DNA of 59,172 nucleotides from Oscillospiraceae bacterium. Its GTDB lineage: Bacteria; Bacillota; Clostridia; Oscillospirales; Oscillospiraceae. Below, piece by piece: positions 19,451-30,501 of this stretch (positions are counted from its first letter, which is position 1; every line of letters starts with the position of its first letter). Made by a program: the position numbers and the translations under genes. The DNA lies in contig JAGBSG010000096.1 of assembly GCA_017632035.1 (NCBI GenBank), forward strand, positions 1 through 59,172, given 5' to 3'. The notes under the pieces are model-generated. The model was not told where the DNA came from, made no database searches, and saw nothing but the letters and a program-made list of their open reading frames with translations.

Positions 19451-20350
19451 TTAATTAAGGCGCACCAGGAAATGCGTTCCTTCTCTCCATGGGCTTTGTT
19501 CGCTGTTTTCGGGAGCGCCATGAATATCAAAAGAGTAATCCAAGGCATAGCTTCCGTCGGCAAGCCGGATAAACTCTTCTTTGTTCATTTCATAGGAAAC
19601 TGTGTATTTGTCCTTGATTGGCGCGTAGATTTCATCAAGCCGTTCGTCTAAACCCGCCTGAATTGCATGCATAGTTTCCTGAGGCGGCAGAACCGCTTCA
19701 CGCATGCTTCCCAGGCCGACAAAGTTATGTGTGATAACATCCCCATATACCGTTACGCCAATCAGTGCTCTATCACAGGTTTCTGTGCCGTCAAATAGCC
19801 TTGAAAAGGTGAAGTCATAAACCGCATCAAATTCGGGTAGTGGCACATAGCTTTCTGCTACAAGGTCATATTGCGCGCTGTCTTCAATATAGTTGCCCAA
19901 ATATGCCCGTGCAATGGCAAGACATTCTTCCCGGGACAGTTCATTAGAGTCTACAGAACTTAAATAATTCTTGTCGTACCAGCTGTAATAATCAACTCTA
20001 CCAGTATACCTGTTCAACGCTATTTCAATTAATTTTTCTTTGGTTTGCATGCGATAAACATCTTTAACGTCGTGATAGAGATAACTGCCTTTGATTTGGT
20101 AATAGGGCAATTCATATTCCGTACCGTTGCATATGATATTTTTCTTTTGATCAAGCACTGGCTCTTTGGCTGTTTCATCATATGTCAGACGAATGTCATC
20201 AGAATGGTTTGCTCCGGATCTGTAATGGTATCCACCGATCTCCAGGATTTCAAATGGTGGTAATTCTGCTGTCGCTGGGTTCCCGGAACAGGCGGTCATG
20301 GAAAAAACGGGAATTAAAACAGCCAAAAGCAGGCTTAACAGCTTTTTCAT
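19451..20350 (-). CDS. Lipoprotein of unknown function
   Basis: 299 aa. The signal peptide MKKLLSLLLAVLIPVFSMTAC ends in a lipobox cysteine at 21; start at 20350 follows GGAGGTG. The mature part is acidic and hydrophilic, with PepSY-like segments of the type RECLAIARAYLGNYIED, but no domain is certain. It has its own promoter and is monocistronic. Function not inferable; a cell-envelope sensor or inhibitor is one possibility. Confidence 0.8.
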   Translation of the reverse strand: MKKLLSLLLAVLIPVFSMTACSGNPATAELPPFEILEIGGYHYRSGANHSDDIRLTYDETAKEPVLDQKKNIICNGTEYELPYYQIKGSYLYHDVKDVYRMQTKEKLIEIALNRYTGRVDYYSWYDKNYLSSVDSNELSREECLAIARAYLGNYIEDSAQYDLVAESYVPLPEFDAVYDFTFSRLFDGTETCDRALIGVTVYGDVITHNFVGLGSMREAVLPPQETMHAIQAGLDERLDEIYAPIKDKYTVSYEMNKEEFIRLADGSYALDYSFDIHGAPENSEQSPWREGTHFLVRLN

Positions 20351-20402
20351 AAAAAGCACCTCCGTTTCTGAAGAATGTAATTGGCTATTTTTACCTATTC
20401 AT

Positions 20403-20431
20403 ATTTTACCAATTTCATCCTAAAGTGTCAA
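20403..20431 (-). promoter_or_regulatory. Promoter of the 19451-20350 lipoprotein gene, with upstream direct repeat
   Basis: On the minus strand TTGACA (20426-20431) and TAAAAT (20403-20408), 17-base spacer. Just upstream, ACAAAAACTGT occurs twice on the plus strand (about 20431-20441 and 20451-20461), 20 bases apart; this could be a regulator site. Confidence 0.75.
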
Positions 20432-20481
20432 CAAAAACTGTGCATGATTTACAAAAACTGTATATTTACACAAAAAGGAAG

Positions 20482-20514
20482 CCCTGGATTGTACGAATCG
20501 TACAATCCAGGGCG
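20482..20514 (-). terminator. Terminator after udp
   Basis: A 33-base perfect palindrome except for one central base, arms GCCCTGGATTGTAC and GTACAATCCAGGGC. On the minus strand it is followed by TTCCTTTTT. It ends the long pyrH-udp operon. Confidence 0.9.
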
Positions 20515-20518
20515 ACTG

Positions 20519-21283
20519 TTATACCTTGTCCTGAAGGATCAGGCGTTTCATAGCCTCAATGCCTACACTGATCGCGCCGCTGGTATCCTCGGTCATGGGC
20601 ATTTCCATGCCCAGCTTTTCCCGTTCCTGATTCCACACCGCGTGGAAGCAGCTGCCGCAGCGCACACCCAGTGCCGCTGCCACTACGAACAACGCCGCGG
20701 ACTCCATCTCGCTGGCCTTAACACCAAGGCGTTTCCAGGCCTCCCACCTTTGCAGGAGTTCATAGGAAACCGGAGATTTTTCCGGAGAATGCTGCCCATA
20801 GAAAGAATCCTTGCACTGGACTACGCCGGTATGGGTGCGGTAGCCCAAAGCCTCACTGACAGCCTTCAAAGCCGCTGTGACACCAAAATCCGGCACAGCC
20901 GGAAACTCAATGGGCGCATACTCCAAAGAGGTATGCTCAAAGCGGATCGCGCCGGTGGCAACGATCACATCCCCCGGAAGCACATTTAGATCAATACCGC
21001 CGCAAGTACCTACCCGGATAAAGGTATCCGCGCCGATGGCCACCAGCTCCTCCATGGCAATGGCAGCGGAAGGGCCGCCGATGCCGGTAGAGCAAACAGA
21101 AACCTTTTCTCCCATAAGCGTGCCGGTATAGATGTTATACTCCCGGTTCATGCCCATATGTACCGGGTCATCAAAATGCTTTGCGATAGCCTCACAGCGC
21201 CCCGGATCACCGGGCAGGAAGACATATCTTCCCACATCCCCCGGATTGCAGCGGATATGATACTGAGAACCGACATCTTGCAT
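20519..21283 (-). CDS. udp: Uridine phosphorylase (nucleoside phosphorylase family)
   Basis: 254 aa enzyme cleaving uridine with phosphate to uracil and ribose 1-phosphate. Family marks: LPGDPGR near residue 24, RVGTCGGI near 90, the uridine-phosphorylase type [10 protein letters not shown] and the EMESAALF motif that binds the ribose. Last gene of the pyrH-polC operon, 11 bases after the polC stop, with AGGAGG before the start. Other nucleoside phosphorylases share most motifs, but the KDSFYGQH stretch favours uridine. Confidence 0.9.
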   Translation of the reverse strand: MQDVGSQYHIRCNPGDVGRYVFLPGDPGRCEAIAKHFDDPVHMGMNREYNIYTGTLMGEKVSVCSTGIGGPSAAIAMEELVAIGADTFIRVGTCGGIDLNVLPGDVIVATGAIRFEHTSLEYAPIEFPAVPDFGVTAALKAVSEALGYRTHTGVVQCKDSFYGQHSPEKSPVSYELLQRWEAWKRLGVKASEMESAALFVVAAALGVRCGSCFHAVWNQEREKLGMEMPMTEDTSGAISVGIEAMKRLILQDKV

Positions 21284-21294
21284 ACGAATCCCTC

Positions 21295-24200
21295 CTAGAA
21301 CAGGCTGATCTGGTCTGTTTCCGGCATATCTCCAAAAGCGCCGGCTTCCTTGAGCATTTGGATATGGGTCTTGGATACCTTGGGACAGGCTGCCGCCACT
21401 TCTTCTACAGACAGGAACTGCCTGTCCTCTCTTCCCTTGACAATGTCCTCTGCCGCACTTTCTCCAAGTCCGGAAATGGCCACAAAGGGCGGGCGCAGCT
21501 TTCCTTCTTCGATTAGGAACTTCTTTGCGTCGCTCTTGTAAAGATCGATAGGCAAAAACTCCAGTCCACGCAGGTAGAACTCATATACCACTTCGAGCGT
21601 GGTCAGCAGGTCTTCATCCTTGGCGGTGGCGTTCTCATTGTCATCAATGGCCTTGATGTTTGCAAGCACAGAATCCTTGCCACAAGTCATGAGCACAGCA
21701 TCAAAGCCGCCCTTCTGGCTGCGGCGGTAGAAATAAGCCGCATAAAAGGCCAGCGGATAGTAGACCTTGAACCAGGCGATCCGGAAGGCCATCATAACAT
21801 AGGCCACGGCATGGGCCTTGGGGAACAGGTACTTGATCTTCTTACACGAACCGATATACCATTCCGGCACGCCTGCGGTACTCATCTCCTCCTCTGCCCC
21901 GTCAGGCAGGCCTTTTCCCTTACGGACAGATTCCATGATCTTAAATGCCCGCTTTTCCGGCAGACCGCAGGAGATCAGATAGATCATAATATCGTCACGG
22001 CAGCCGATGGTCTGGTCCACCCGGGCAGTACCGGATACGATCAGATCCTTTGCGTTACCCAGCCACACATCCGTGCCGTGGGTATAGCCGGATATACGGA
22101 CCAGAAAATCGAACTTTTCCGGCTTGGTATCCAGAAGCACGCCACGGGTAAACCGGGTATTGAACTCCGGCACAGCCACCGCACCGGTAGGACCGAGCAG
22201 TGGATCATCCTCATAGCCCAGTACCTTGGAGGAAGTAAAGATGGACATGGTGTTCTTGTCATCCAAGGGGATGGTCTTGGCATCCACGCCGGTCATATCC
22301 TCCATCATGCGGATCATAGTAGGATCGTCGTGACCCAGCATGTCCAGCTTCAAGAGGTTTTCCTCCATGGAGTGGTATTCAAAATGGGTGGTGATCTGGT
22401 CAGAGTTCGGGTCATCTGCCGGGTGCTGCACCGGGCAGAAATCCCAGATCTCATTTTCCTGGGGGATGACCACAAGTCCGCCGGGATGCTGACCGGTGGT
22501 ACGGCGCACACCTACACACCCGGCAGCCAATCGGCTTTTTTCCGCATTGGTTGCCGTGCGTCCCCGCTCCTCCAGATACTTTTTCACATAGCCAAAGGCC
22601 GTCTTTTCTGCCACCGTACCCACAGTACCGGCCCGGAAAACATGGGATTTCCCGAACATTTCGGTACAGTACGCATGGGCTCTTGCCTGATACTCACCTG
22701 AAAAGTTCAGGTCGATATCCGGCACTTTATCACCACCGAAGCCCAGGAAGGTCTCGAAGGGAATGTTAAAGCCCTCCTTGGCATAGGGCGTGCCGCACTT
22801 AGGACATACCGCATCCGGCAGGTCTGCGCCGCACTCAAAGCCCTTCGGTACATCAAAGGTGGTGTACTTACAGTCAGGGTTGGGACAGCGGTAATGGGGT
22901 GGGAAGGAGTTTACCTCCGTAATACCGGACATATATGCCACGATGGATGAACCGACCGAGCCACGGGAGCCTACCAGGTAACCGTTTTCCAGAGAGTTCT
23001 GAACCAACCGCTGGGCCGACATATAGATCACATCGTAATGGCAGTTGATAATGTCATTGAGCTCTGTTTCCACACGCTTGACGATGAGCTCCGGCGGATT
23101 CTCGCCGTAAAGCCGATGCATTTTCCCGTAGACCAGCTCCTTCAGGTCCTCCACGGAATTCTCGATTTTGGGCGCAAACAGATTATGCGGTACAGGCCGC
23201 AGAGTCTCACACATATCCACGATCGTATTGGGATTGGTAATTACGATTTGCCGGGCTTTTTCCTCCCCTAAGTACGAAAATTCCGCAAGCATCTCATCCG
23301 TGGTACGGAAATACAGAGGATTGGGCTTATCCGCATCGGGGAAGCCTTTGGTGGCCAGCAGAATATGGCGGAATATCTCATCCTCCGGGTTCAGGAAATG
23401 GACATCGCCGGTGGCCACGACCAGCTTCCCCATTCTTTCACCCAGTTCCACGATCTCCCGGTTAAAGCTGTACAGCTCTTCCTCGCAGGAGGCAATGGGC
23501 TGCTCGCCCTCTTTTTTGGGTGTCAGCATAAACCGGTTGTTGGAAACTGGCTGGACCTCCAAATAGTCATAAAACGCCCCGATCCGCTCCAGCTCAGACT
23601 GCCCCCGGCCCATGATCACTGCCTGAAAAAGCTCGTTGTTTTCACAGGCAGAGCCTACGATAATGCCCTCGCGCAGCTTCATCAGCTCCGACTTGAAAAT
23701 ACGGGGAAATTTCTTGAAGTACTTCAAATTGGAATCGGAGATCAGGTGATACAGATTCCTGAGGCCAACCTGATTCTTGGCAAACAGCACGATATGCTGA
23801 CAAGGGGCATGGGCCGCATGCTGACGGTATGCGATCCGAAGGGGCTCCATAGCTTCATTGACTGACCGCAGCTCCTTGACTCCCCTGGCGATCAAGATCT
23901 GTGCAAGCTTGTCCATGATCCTGCCGCACACCAGCGCGTCATCGCCGGCGCGGTGGTGGTTAAAGTCCGCTAATTCAAACTCTTTTGCCACCGTGTCCAG
24001 AGAAAACTTATTCAGCTGCGTCAGCAGATTCTGGGAAAGGGCCAGGGTATCCACGCAAGTTATTTCACAGGGGATGCCAAACTCCTCGCAGGCACGCTCG
24101 ATAAATGCGGTGTCAAAGGAGGCATTGTGGGCCACCAGCACACTGTCGCCCACAAATTCCATGAACTGCTCCACTGCCTGGCGCTGTGACGGCGCACCGT

Positions 24201-25623
24201 GGAGCATTTCATCGGTGATGCCTGTAAGCTCCATGGTCCGCTTCTCCAGGGTGCACCCCGGGTCTACAAAGGTCTGGAAGCGCTCGATCTCGCAGCCGTT
24301 TTTCATCCGCACCGCACCGATCTCAATAATACGGTCACGGCGGGCATACAAACCGGTGGTCTCCAAATCAAATGCTACATATTCTTCGTCCAGCCCTATA
24401 TTCTTCTGACCTCTGACCGCTACCAGATCGTCCACATCGTTGACATAGTAGGCCTCGCAGCCATAGAGGATCTTAATGACATCATCTGTACCGGCCACCT
24501 TGGGTGGGCCCTTCCAGTCCTCCACCGTGTGCAGCGCATCGGTGAAGGACTGCACACAGCCGTGGTCCGTAATGGCGATTGCCCTGTGACCCCAGGCAGC
24601 GGCCTGCTTAATGGCAGCCTTTGTAACCGTGAGGGCATCCATATTGCTCATAACCGTGTGCAAATGCAGCTCCACACGCTTTTCACCCACAACCTTATCC
24701 TGGCGCTTCGGCATAGTGCCGGGCATAATGGCAAGGGGCTTGAGCACCATTTCATTGGTATAGTTATCTACCATCAGCTTGCCCTGAACCCTGACGACGC
24801 CGCCCTCTTTCACGCCCTCAAGAATAGGCTTTGCTTCCTTGCTCTCCATAAAGCGGCTGACCCGCACAGAAGACAGGTTGTCCGTAATATCAAAATTGAT
24901 CACCCAGGCATTGCGCTTGGCCAGTTCCTTGTGCTCTACATGGAACACCTTGCCCTCTACGATAACGCTGCCCATATCCAGATTCAGGCTCTGCATGGAC
25001 ACGGCAGTTCCCCTAAAGGGTTTTCCGTAGATCGCTTCGGAGGGTGTCTGCTGAGGCTTTTTAACTTCCGTGGGGGCAACCTTCGGCAGTGTATCAATGG
25101 CATCCGCACGCAGCTTTTCCATAGCATCAAACAGAGCCTGGCCCTCCAGGTTCTGCCCTGCCTCAACGGTGATACTCACAGGTGTGCCGAATCTTTCCTG
25201 CAACTCCTGACGGACAGCAGGCAGCACCTCCTCCAATATCTTTTTGCCGTTACCCACAAGCCGGATGGTCAGCTCCTGCCCCTCCCATTGCCATTGAGCA
25301 CCGGCCAGGACACCCCGGCACATGGAATTGCGGCTGACGAACAGTTCCATCAGCTCACCGGGCTCCATGCATGAAAGCTGATCGGCAGGATAGGTCGCTT
25401 TGATCTGCAGGGTTCGCAGCCCATAAGCTTCCTGGATCTCCCGGGAGGCTTGATCCAAAACATGGGCAGGTATGTACCGCGGGGCGTGGATGCACACATC
25501 CACCCGCCGGGCATCCGGGTCAATATCCGCAGCAACGACAGCCGCCTGAGACAGGGCGCTTGCCAGCGCTTCAGGCGGCTCGTATTCCGAGAACATATTC
25601 AGGAATCGTGTCGTTTCGTTCAT
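21295..25623 (-). CDS. polC: DNA polymerase III alpha subunit, Gram-positive PolC type
   Basis: 1442 aa replicative polymerase with built-in proofreading. Order: N-terminal domain, OB fold ([13 protein letters not shown]), PHP domain beginning [15 protein letters not shown], split by a DEDD exonuclease ([20 protein letters not shown]), then the polymerase palm with [12 protein letters not shown], a Cys cluster (CPNPDCKY ... CPKCGTPY) that binds zinc, and the HhH region ending ETDQISLF. Length is normal. TAAGGAG precedes the start. Ends in TAG, which shows that TAG is read as stop here. Confidence 0.98.
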   Translation of the reverse strand: MNETTRFLNMFSEYEPPEALASALSQAAVVAADIDPDARRVDVCIHAPRYIPAHVLDQASREIQEAYGLRTLQIKATYPADQLSCMEPGELMELFVSRNSMCRGVLAGAQWQWEGQELTIRLVGNGKKILEEVLPAVRQELQERFGTPVSITVEAGQNLEGQALFDAMEKLRADAIDTLPKVAPTEVKKPQQTPSEAIYGKPFRGTAVSMQSLNLDMGSVIVEGKVFHVEHKELAKRNAWVINFDITDNLSSVRVSRFMESKEAKPILEGVKEGGVVRVQGKLMVDNYTNEMVLKPLAIMPGTMPKRQDKVVGEKRVELHLHTVMSNMDALTVTKAAIKQAAAWGHRAIAITDHGCVQSFTDALHTVEDWKGPPKVAGTDDVIKILYGCEAYYVNDVDDLVAVRGQKNIGLDEEYVAFDLETTGLYARRDRIIEIGAVRMKNGCEIERFQTFVDPGCTLEKRTMELTGITDEMLHGAPSQRQAVEQFMEFVGDSVLVAHNASFDTAFIERACEEFGIPCEITCVDTLALSQNLLTQLNKFSLDTVAKEFELADFNHHRAGDDALVCGRIMDKLAQILIARGVKELRSVNEAMEPLRIAYRQHAAHAPCQHIVLFAKNQVGLRNLYHLISDSNLKYFKKFPRIFKSELMKLREGIIVGSACENNELFQAVIMGRGQSELERIGAFYDYLEVQPVSNNRFMLTPKKEGEQPIASCEEELYSFNREIVELGERMGKLVVATGDVHFLNPEDEIFRHILLATKGFPDADKPNPLYFRTTDEMLAEFSYLGEEKARQIVITNPNTIVDMCETLRPVPHNLFAPKIENSVEDLKELVYGKMHRLYGENPPELIVKRVETELNDIINCHYDVIYMSAQRLVQNSLENGYLVGSRGSVGSSIVAYMSGITEVNSFPPHYRCPNPDCKYTTFDVPKGFECGADLPDAVCPKCGTPYAKEGFNIPFETFLGFGGDKVPDIDLNFSGEYQARAHAYCTEMFGKSHVFRAGTVGTVAEKTAFGYVKKYLEERGRTATNAEKSRLAAGCVGVRRTTGQHPGGLVVIPQENEIWDFCPVQHPADDPNSDQITTHFEYHSMEENLLKLDMLGHDDPTMIRMMEDMTGVDAKTIPLDDKNTMSIFTSSKVLGYEDDPLLGPTGAVAVPEFNTRFTRGVLLDTKPEKFDFLVRISGYTHGTDVWLGNAKDLIVSGTARVDQTIGCRDDIMIYLISCGLPEKRAFKIMESVRKGKGLPDGAEEEMSTAGVPEWYIGSCKKIKYLFPKAHAVAYVMMAFRIAWFKVYYPLAFYAAYFYRRSQKGGFDAVLMTCGKDSVLANIKAIDDNENATAKDEDLLTTLEVVYEFYLRGLEFLPIDLYKSDAKKFLIEEGKLRPPFVAISGLGESAAEDIVKGREDRQFLSVEEVAAACPKVSKTHIQMLKEAGAFGDMPETDQISLF

Positions 25624-25631
25624 AATACTCC

Positions 25632-26672
25632 TTAAAGGCTTTCGATTCTCTTTAACAGGGCGCCTAAAAGCTGGTCGTAGGGCAATTTCTCTACCTGTAC
25701 ACCCTTTTCAAACAGCAGTCCCACGCCATCGCCGCCGGCGATGCCGATGTCTGCCTCCCGGGCTTCGCCGGGTCCGTTGACCACACAGCCCATGACTGCC
25801 ACAGTAATAGGCTTTTGGCAGTCCTTCAGGGCTTCGTCCACCTGATTCACAAGGCCGATCAGGTCGATCTTGGTCCGTCCGCAGGTGGGACAGGAAATGA
25901 TGTTCACGCCTTCCTTGCGCAGCCCCGCCGCCTTCAAAATATCCTTGGCGGCATATACCTCTTCCACAGGATCATCCGTCAGGCTTACCCGGATGGTATC
26001 GCCAATGCCATCGAGCAGCAGCGCGCCGATGCCCATGGCAGATTTCATCAGGCCCATGCGTACAGGGCCGGTCTCCGTCACGCCGATATGCAGCGGATAA
26101 TCGCACCTCTGCCGGAACAGCCGGGAGGCCGCTACCATAGTGGGCACTGTGGAGGATTTCATAGATACACAGGTATCGTAGAAACTGAATTTCTCCAGCA
26201 GAGCAATATGCTGGAATGCGCTTTCCACCAGAGCCTCCGCCGTAGGATGGCCGTACTTCTCCAGCAGACGCTTATCCAGGCTTCCGCCGTTGACACCGAT
26301 ACGGATCGGGATGCTGTGCGCCTTACAGGCAGCCACCACAGTCTCCACCCGGTCCTCACCGCCAATATTACCGGGGTTGATGCGGATCTTTGCCGCGCCG
26401 CCCTCTGCTGCGGCAATGGCCAGTTTATAATCAAAATGAATATCGGCAACCAAGGGCAAGGGGCTTTCCCGGCAGATCTGTGCAAAGGTATGGGCAGCCT
26501 CCATATTGGGAACAGCCAGGCGCACGATCTGGCAGCCGGCATCCTTCAGCTGACGGATCTGGTTCAGAGAGCCTTCCACATCGGTGGTTTTGGTATTCAG
26601 CATAGACTGGATCGCCACCGGTGCGCCACCGCCAATAGGTACGTCGCCGACCATTATCTGTCTTGTCTTCAT
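25632..26672 (-). CDS. ispG: 4-hydroxy-3-methylbut-2-en-1-yl diphosphate synthase
   Basis: 346 aa MEP-pathway enzyme with a TIM barrel and a [4Fe-4S] cluster. Cluster cysteines appear as SCPTCGRTKIDL and VMGCVVNGPGEA. The N-terminus starts MKTRQIMVGDVPIGGGAPVA with the IQSMLNTKTTD motif. It lies 2-3 bases after rseP and 8 before polC in the operon, which also carries dxr and uppS, so isoprenoid precursor and undecaprenyl steps are grouped. Confidence 0.97.
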   Translation of the reverse strand: MKTRQIMVGDVPIGGGAPVAIQSMLNTKTTDVEGSLNQIRQLKDAGCQIVRLAVPNMEAAHTFAQICRESPLPLVADIHFDYKLAIAAAEGGAAKIRINPGNIGGEDRVETVVAACKAHSIPIRIGVNGGSLDKRLLEKYGHPTAEALVESAFQHIALLEKFSFYDTCVSMKSSTVPTMVAASRLFRQRCDYPLHIGVTETGPVRMGLMKSAMGIGALLLDGIGDTIRVSLTDDPVEEVYAAKDILKAAGLRKEGVNIISCPTCGRTKIDLIGLVNQVDEALKDCQKPITVAVMGCVVNGPGEAREADIGIAGGDGVGLLFEKGVQVEKLPYDQLLGALLKRIESL

Positions 26673-26674
26673 AA

Positions 26675-27736
26675 TTACCTCGCAAAAATGACAAAGATAT
26701 CCTTAAACAGCAGCACAGCCATGAGGATCAGCAGCAAAACCATTCCTACAGTGTGCAGATACCCTTCGTATTTGGGATCGATCTTCCTTCTTGTGATCTT
26801 CTCCGCAGCCGTAGTCAGCAGCAGACAGAATACCCGTCCGCCGTCCAACGCCGGAAGCGGCAGCATATTCATCACGGCCAGATTGATGGCAATGAAGCCA
26901 CCAAGGTAGAGCATGTTCACAAGGGCCGCCGCTGCAGACCCGGAGGCTTCCGCCGTATCGGACATAATCTGCACGATGCCAACAGGACCGGACATATCCT
27001 TTAAACCCGCCTGCCCTGTCAGTAGCATTTTCAGGCTGACGATCACCGACTTTACATGGTTGAAGGCTGTGGGCAAAATGCGGCCGGGCACGGATTGGGG
27101 CGTGGTTTCACGAACAGCGAAGCTGATTCCGTAGAGCATAGACTGGTTTCCGTTTTCATCCTCTACAACCTGACGGATCATGGGCACATTCTCAAGCTCC
27201 ACCCTCTGCCCGTTGCGCATGACCACCATATCATACTCGCCATCGGGCAGCAGCAGCGTAGCCAGGCTGAAATCCTCCTGTACGCTGATCCTCTGGCCGT
27301 TGAATTCCACGATCTCATCGCCGGCCTGCAGACCGGCTTCACCGCCTACTGTACTCCAGCTCTCCACCTGCTTGATCTGGGTAGAAGCGTACTGGGGCTG
27401 GCAGAACAGCACGACAGCGACGATCAGCACACCGGCCAGAAAATTCATGGCAGAGCCGGCAACCAGAATGATCAGCCGCTTCCACCAGGCAGCCTTCTGA
27501 AAAGATCGGGGATTATCCGTTTCCTCGTCCTCACCTTCCATGGCACAGTAACCGCCGATGGGGATACAGCGGATCGAATACAGGGTCTCCCCCACCTGCT
27601 TCTTATAGATCGCAGGGCCCATAAACATGGCAAACTCATTGACTTGTACGCCGGAACGCTTGGCCGCCACAAAATGTCCCAATTCGTGGATAAAGATCAA
27701 AAAGCTAAACAGCAGAATCGCAAACAGAATGCTCAT
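26675..27736 (-). CDS. rseP: RIP (site-2) metalloprotease RseP
   Basis: 353 aa membrane zinc protease that cuts anti-sigma factors and remnant signal peptides within the membrane. Active-site HELGHF is at residues 17-22 in the first membrane segment and the LDGGR motif stands in the third (ALDGGRVFCLLL). A PDZ domain (about 120-210, GEAGLQAGDEIVEFNG) lies between. Four membrane segments. RBS GAGGAG near the start. Sits between dxr and ispG, the usual Gram-positive order. Confidence 0.96.
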   Translation of the reverse strand: MSILFAILLFSFLIFIHELGHFVAAKRSGVQVNEFAMFMGPAIYKKQVGETLYSIRCIPIGGYCAMEGEDEETDNPRSFQKAAWWKRLIILVAGSAMNFLAGVLIVAVVLFCQPQYASTQIKQVESWSTVGGEAGLQAGDEIVEFNGQRISVQEDFSLATLLLPDGEYDMVVMRNGQRVELENVPMIRQVVEDENGNQSMLYGISFAVRETTPQSVPGRILPTAFNHVKSVIVSLKMLLTGQAGLKDMSGPVGIVQIMSDTAEASGSAAAALVNMLYLGGFIAINLAVMNMLPLPALDGGRVFCLLLTTAAEKITRRKIDPKYEGYLHTVGMVLLLILMAVLLFKDIFVIFAR

Positions 27737-27760
27737 GAAGCTCCTCGTTTCTAAAGATAA

Positions 27761-28903
27761 TCAGGCATCGACCACTGCCGCGCGGGCCAGACGGTCTGCC
27801 TCCAGAATTTCCTCCAGACTGGGCTGGCGGATAAAGGGAACTGCATCCACAGCTCTGGATACCCTTTCATAAATATCGTAGAAGCCGATCCTGTCATCGA
27901 GGAACATGGCAACGGCTTCCTCATTCGCTCCATTCATAGCCGGGCAGGCTGTGCCGCCGGCTTTGGCGCAGGCCCGGGCCAAGGCAAGGCACGGAAACGC
28001 TTCCAGATCCGGCTCGCAAAAGGTCAGCGCACCGCACTTTGTGAGGTCCAGAGGCTCCACAATGCATTCCACACGCTCCGGATAAGTCAGCGCCAGCTGA
28101 ATGGGCAGACGCATATCCGGCGCACCCAGCTGGGCCATCACAGCGCCATCCACAAATTCCACAAAGCTGTGGGCAATGCTTTGGCGGTGGATCACCACAT
28201 CCACCTGCTCCAAGGGCAGATCATACAGCCGCATAGCCTCAATGACCTCAAGCCCCTTATTCATCAGGGTGGCGCAGTCCACCGTGATCTTAGGACCCAT
28301 CTTCCAATTGGGATGCCGCAGTGCATCTGCTTTTGTCACCTGTTTCAGGGCCTCCCGGCCCATGCCGAAGAAAGGACCTCCGGAACAGGTCAAAATCAGC
28401 CTTTTGATTTCTCTGGGGTTCTGAGAGCCCATAAGGCACTGAAAAATGGCAGAATGTTCCGAATCTACAGGAATGATCTGGGCGCCATATCGCCTTGCTT
28501 CTGCCATGACCAGTTCACCGGCACACACAAGGGTCTCCTTATTAGCAAGGCCAATGCGCTTTTTCGCGCGAATGGCAGCCAGCGTGGGCTTCAGGCCAAC
28601 CATGCCGACCACAGCGGTGATCACGCAGTCCGCTTCCTCCATGGTCGCGGCACGAAGCAGACCGACTTCTCCCCACGCAACCTCCACATCCAGCCCGGCA
28701 ATTACCTGCCGCAAGCGCTCCGCAGCCTCCTGGGTAGCCATAACAGCCAATCTGGGACGAAAGGCACGGCACTGCTCTGCCATACGCTCCACGCCGCTGC
28801 CGGCAGTAAGGGCCGCCACCGGAATATGCAAATGCTCGATAATATCCAGGGTCTGCCGGCCAATAGAGCCGGTCGAACCCAAAATACTGACACATTTCAC
28901 CAT
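27761..28903 (-). CDS. dxr: 1-deoxy-D-xylulose 5-phosphate reductoisomerase
   Basis: 380 aa NADPH-dependent enzyme making 2-C-methyl-D-erythritol 4-phosphate, first committed step of the MEP pathway. NADPH-binding GSTGSIG is at residues 9-15; the LANKETLV motif, the metal-binding PVDSEHSAIFQCL and the TCSGGPF flap are present. Start overlaps closely with the end of cdsA (3 bases apart). Full length. Confidence 0.97.
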   Translation of the reverse strand: MVKCVSILGSTGSIGRQTLDIIEHLHIPVAALTAGSGVERMAEQCRAFRPRLAVMATQEAAERLRQVIAGLDVEVAWGEVGLLRAATMEEADCVITAVVGMVGLKPTLAAIRAKKRIGLANKETLVCAGELVMAEARRYGAQIIPVDSEHSAIFQCLMGSQNPREIKRLILTCSGGPFFGMGREALKQVTKADALRHPNWKMGPKITVDCATLMNKGLEVIEAMRLYDLPLEQVDVVIHRQSIAHSFVEFVDGAVMAQLGAPDMRLPIQLALTYPERVECIVEPLDLTKCGALTFCEPDLEAFPCLALARACAKAGGTACPAMNGANEEAVAMFLDDRIGFYDIYERVSRAVDAVPFIRQPSLEEILEADRLARAAVVDA

Positions 28904-28906
28904 AAT

Positions 28907-29722
28907 TCACACCACCACTACAGGCAGCAGGATCAGCAGCACCTCGGTCAAGGGCGCCACGATCATCACAGAATCAAATCGGTCCAAAATACCGCCGTGA
29001 CCGGGGAACAGATTCCCATAATCCTTGATGCCGGCCTGCCTTTTGATCACTGAGAACATCAGATCTCCGAAAATATCACCCAAGGAAACAATTATTCCAT
29101 ACAACACCGCAAACAGATAGTTCACCTCAAGGGAAAAGAACAGGTCCATGATGAGGCCGTACAGCAGCATACCCAAAACTGCCGTCAGCACACCGCCCAC
29201 AGCTCCCTCTACGGTTTTCTTAGGGCTGATCACAGGAGCAAGCTTATGCTTTCCGAAAAAGTAGCCGGCAAAATAGGCACCGCTGTCGGGAAGAAACGCC
29301 AGCACAAAGGGGATCATAATGATGTGCCGCCCCAGCTCCGGCGCAAGAATACGGATCAGCGCCGCAAACAAGTACGGGATCAGCAGGCCACCTACAAAAC
29401 ACAGAGCGATCTTTTCAAACTGCAATCTGATATGATTGCCCATCATCTCGGCGAACAAAGCGGCTATAAACACCAGCAGCCCCAGCAGTCCCCAGACATA
29501 GGGCATACCAAAATAGCACCATAGGGGCACCAGGAATGCCATGACCGCAGAATAGGTCACCAGGCGCATATGGCGGACCAGCCCGGTGCGGTACAGAAGT
29601 TCATAGGCTGCAATGGCAGAAAAAGCAGCCAGAAACAGCGTCATAACAAGCTTCGGCAAAAACAGCACCACCACGATCAAAACAGGGATCAGCGCCGCCG
29701 CCGTAAGCAATCGTGTTTTCAT
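28907..29722 (-). CDS. cdsA: Phosphatidate cytidylyltransferase
   Basis: 271 aa membrane enzyme making CDP-diacylglycerol from phosphatidic acid and CTP. Six to eight membrane segments. The C-terminal signature SVIKRQAGIKDYGNLFPGHG followed by GILDRFDS is typical, as is DSGAYFAGYFFGKHKLAP. GGAGG precedes the start. In the operon after uppS. Confidence 0.95.
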   Translation of the reverse strand: MKTRLLTAAALIPVLIVVVLFLPKLVMTLFLAAFSAIAAYELLYRTGLVRHMRLVTYSAVMAFLVPLWCYFGMPYVWGLLGLLVFIAALFAEMMGNHIRLQFEKIALCFVGGLLIPYLFAALIRILAPELGRHIIMIPFVLAFLPDSGAYFAGYFFGKHKLAPVISPKKTVEGAVGGVLTAVLGMLLYGLIMDLFFSLEVNYLFAVLYGIIVSLGDIFGDLMFSVIKRQAGIKDYGNLFPGHGGILDRFDSVMIVAPLTEVLLILLPVVVV

Positions 29723-29725
29723 CTT

Positions 29726-30445
29726 TTAAGCGCCTCCAAACCGGCGGTTTCGCCTCTGATATTCTTCAATGGCCGCGTCCAGATCCCCAGGACCGAAATC
29801 AGGCCACAGTACATTCATAAACACATACTCGGAATATGCCGACTGCCACAGCAGAAAATTACTGGTGCGCAGCTCTCCCGAGGGACGGATGATCAGCTCC
29901 GGATCGGGCACATCCGCAGAATACAGGTAGCTGCTGAACAGCTCCTCAGACAGCTCCTCAGGGCTGCGTTTGCCCTCCTGCACATCTCTTGCGAACTGCC
30001 GGGCCGCCTGAACGATCTCCAGTCGGCCACCGTAGTTCAGGCAAAAATTCACCTGCACATCATAGTCCGCAGAGCGGCTCTGGGCAGCCAGACACATCTG
30101 CCGCAGCTTAGGACTCAGACGGCTCAGATCCCCAAAGAAACAAAAGCGCACGCGGTTTTGCTCCATGTCCTGCAGGGCTTCCTCCAGATATTTTCCCAAA
30201 AGCCGCATGATACCGGAGATCTCATCTTCCGAACGCTTCCAGTTTTCCGTGGAGAAAGCATAGACTGTCAGATACTTCACGCCCCGGGCGCGGCAATGGT
30301 TGGCGATCCGGCGGAACGCTTCTGCCCCTGCCGCATGACCGGCAGTACGGGGAAGCCCCCGTTTTTTTGCCCAGCGTCCATTGCCATCCATGATGATGGC
30401 AATATGCCGGGGAACACAGGTTATATTCTTTTCAGAAAGTGCCAT
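29726..30445 (-). CDS. uppS: Isoprenyl transferase (undecaprenyl diphosphate synthase)
   Basis: 239 aa cis-prenyltransferase making the C55 lipid carrier for cell wall. IIMDGNGRWAKKRGLPR near the N-terminus holds the catalytic Asp and diphosphate-binding Gly-Asn-Gly-Arg; YAFSTENWKR and RPSGELRTSNFLLWQ match conserved regions. Start at 30445 follows AGAGGTG; the longer frame would run into frr spacer sequence. In the operon between frr and cdsA. Confidence 0.96.
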   Translation of the reverse strand: MALSEKNITCVPRHIAIIMDGNGRWAKKRGLPRTAGHAAGAEAFRRIANHCRARGVKYLTVYAFSTENWKRSEDEISGIMRLLGKYLEEALQDMEQNRVRFCFFGDLSRLSPKLRQMCLAAQSRSADYDVQVNFCLNYGGRLEIVQAARQFARDVQEGKRSPEELSEELFSSYLYSADVPDPELIIRPSGELRTSNFLLWQSAYSEYVFMNVLWPDFGPGDLDAAIEEYQRRNRRFGGA

Positions 30446-30501
30446 GCAAGCACCTCTTTCTTTACGATAATAGAGCATTGGGGGCGCAAGCGCCCCCAAC
30501 C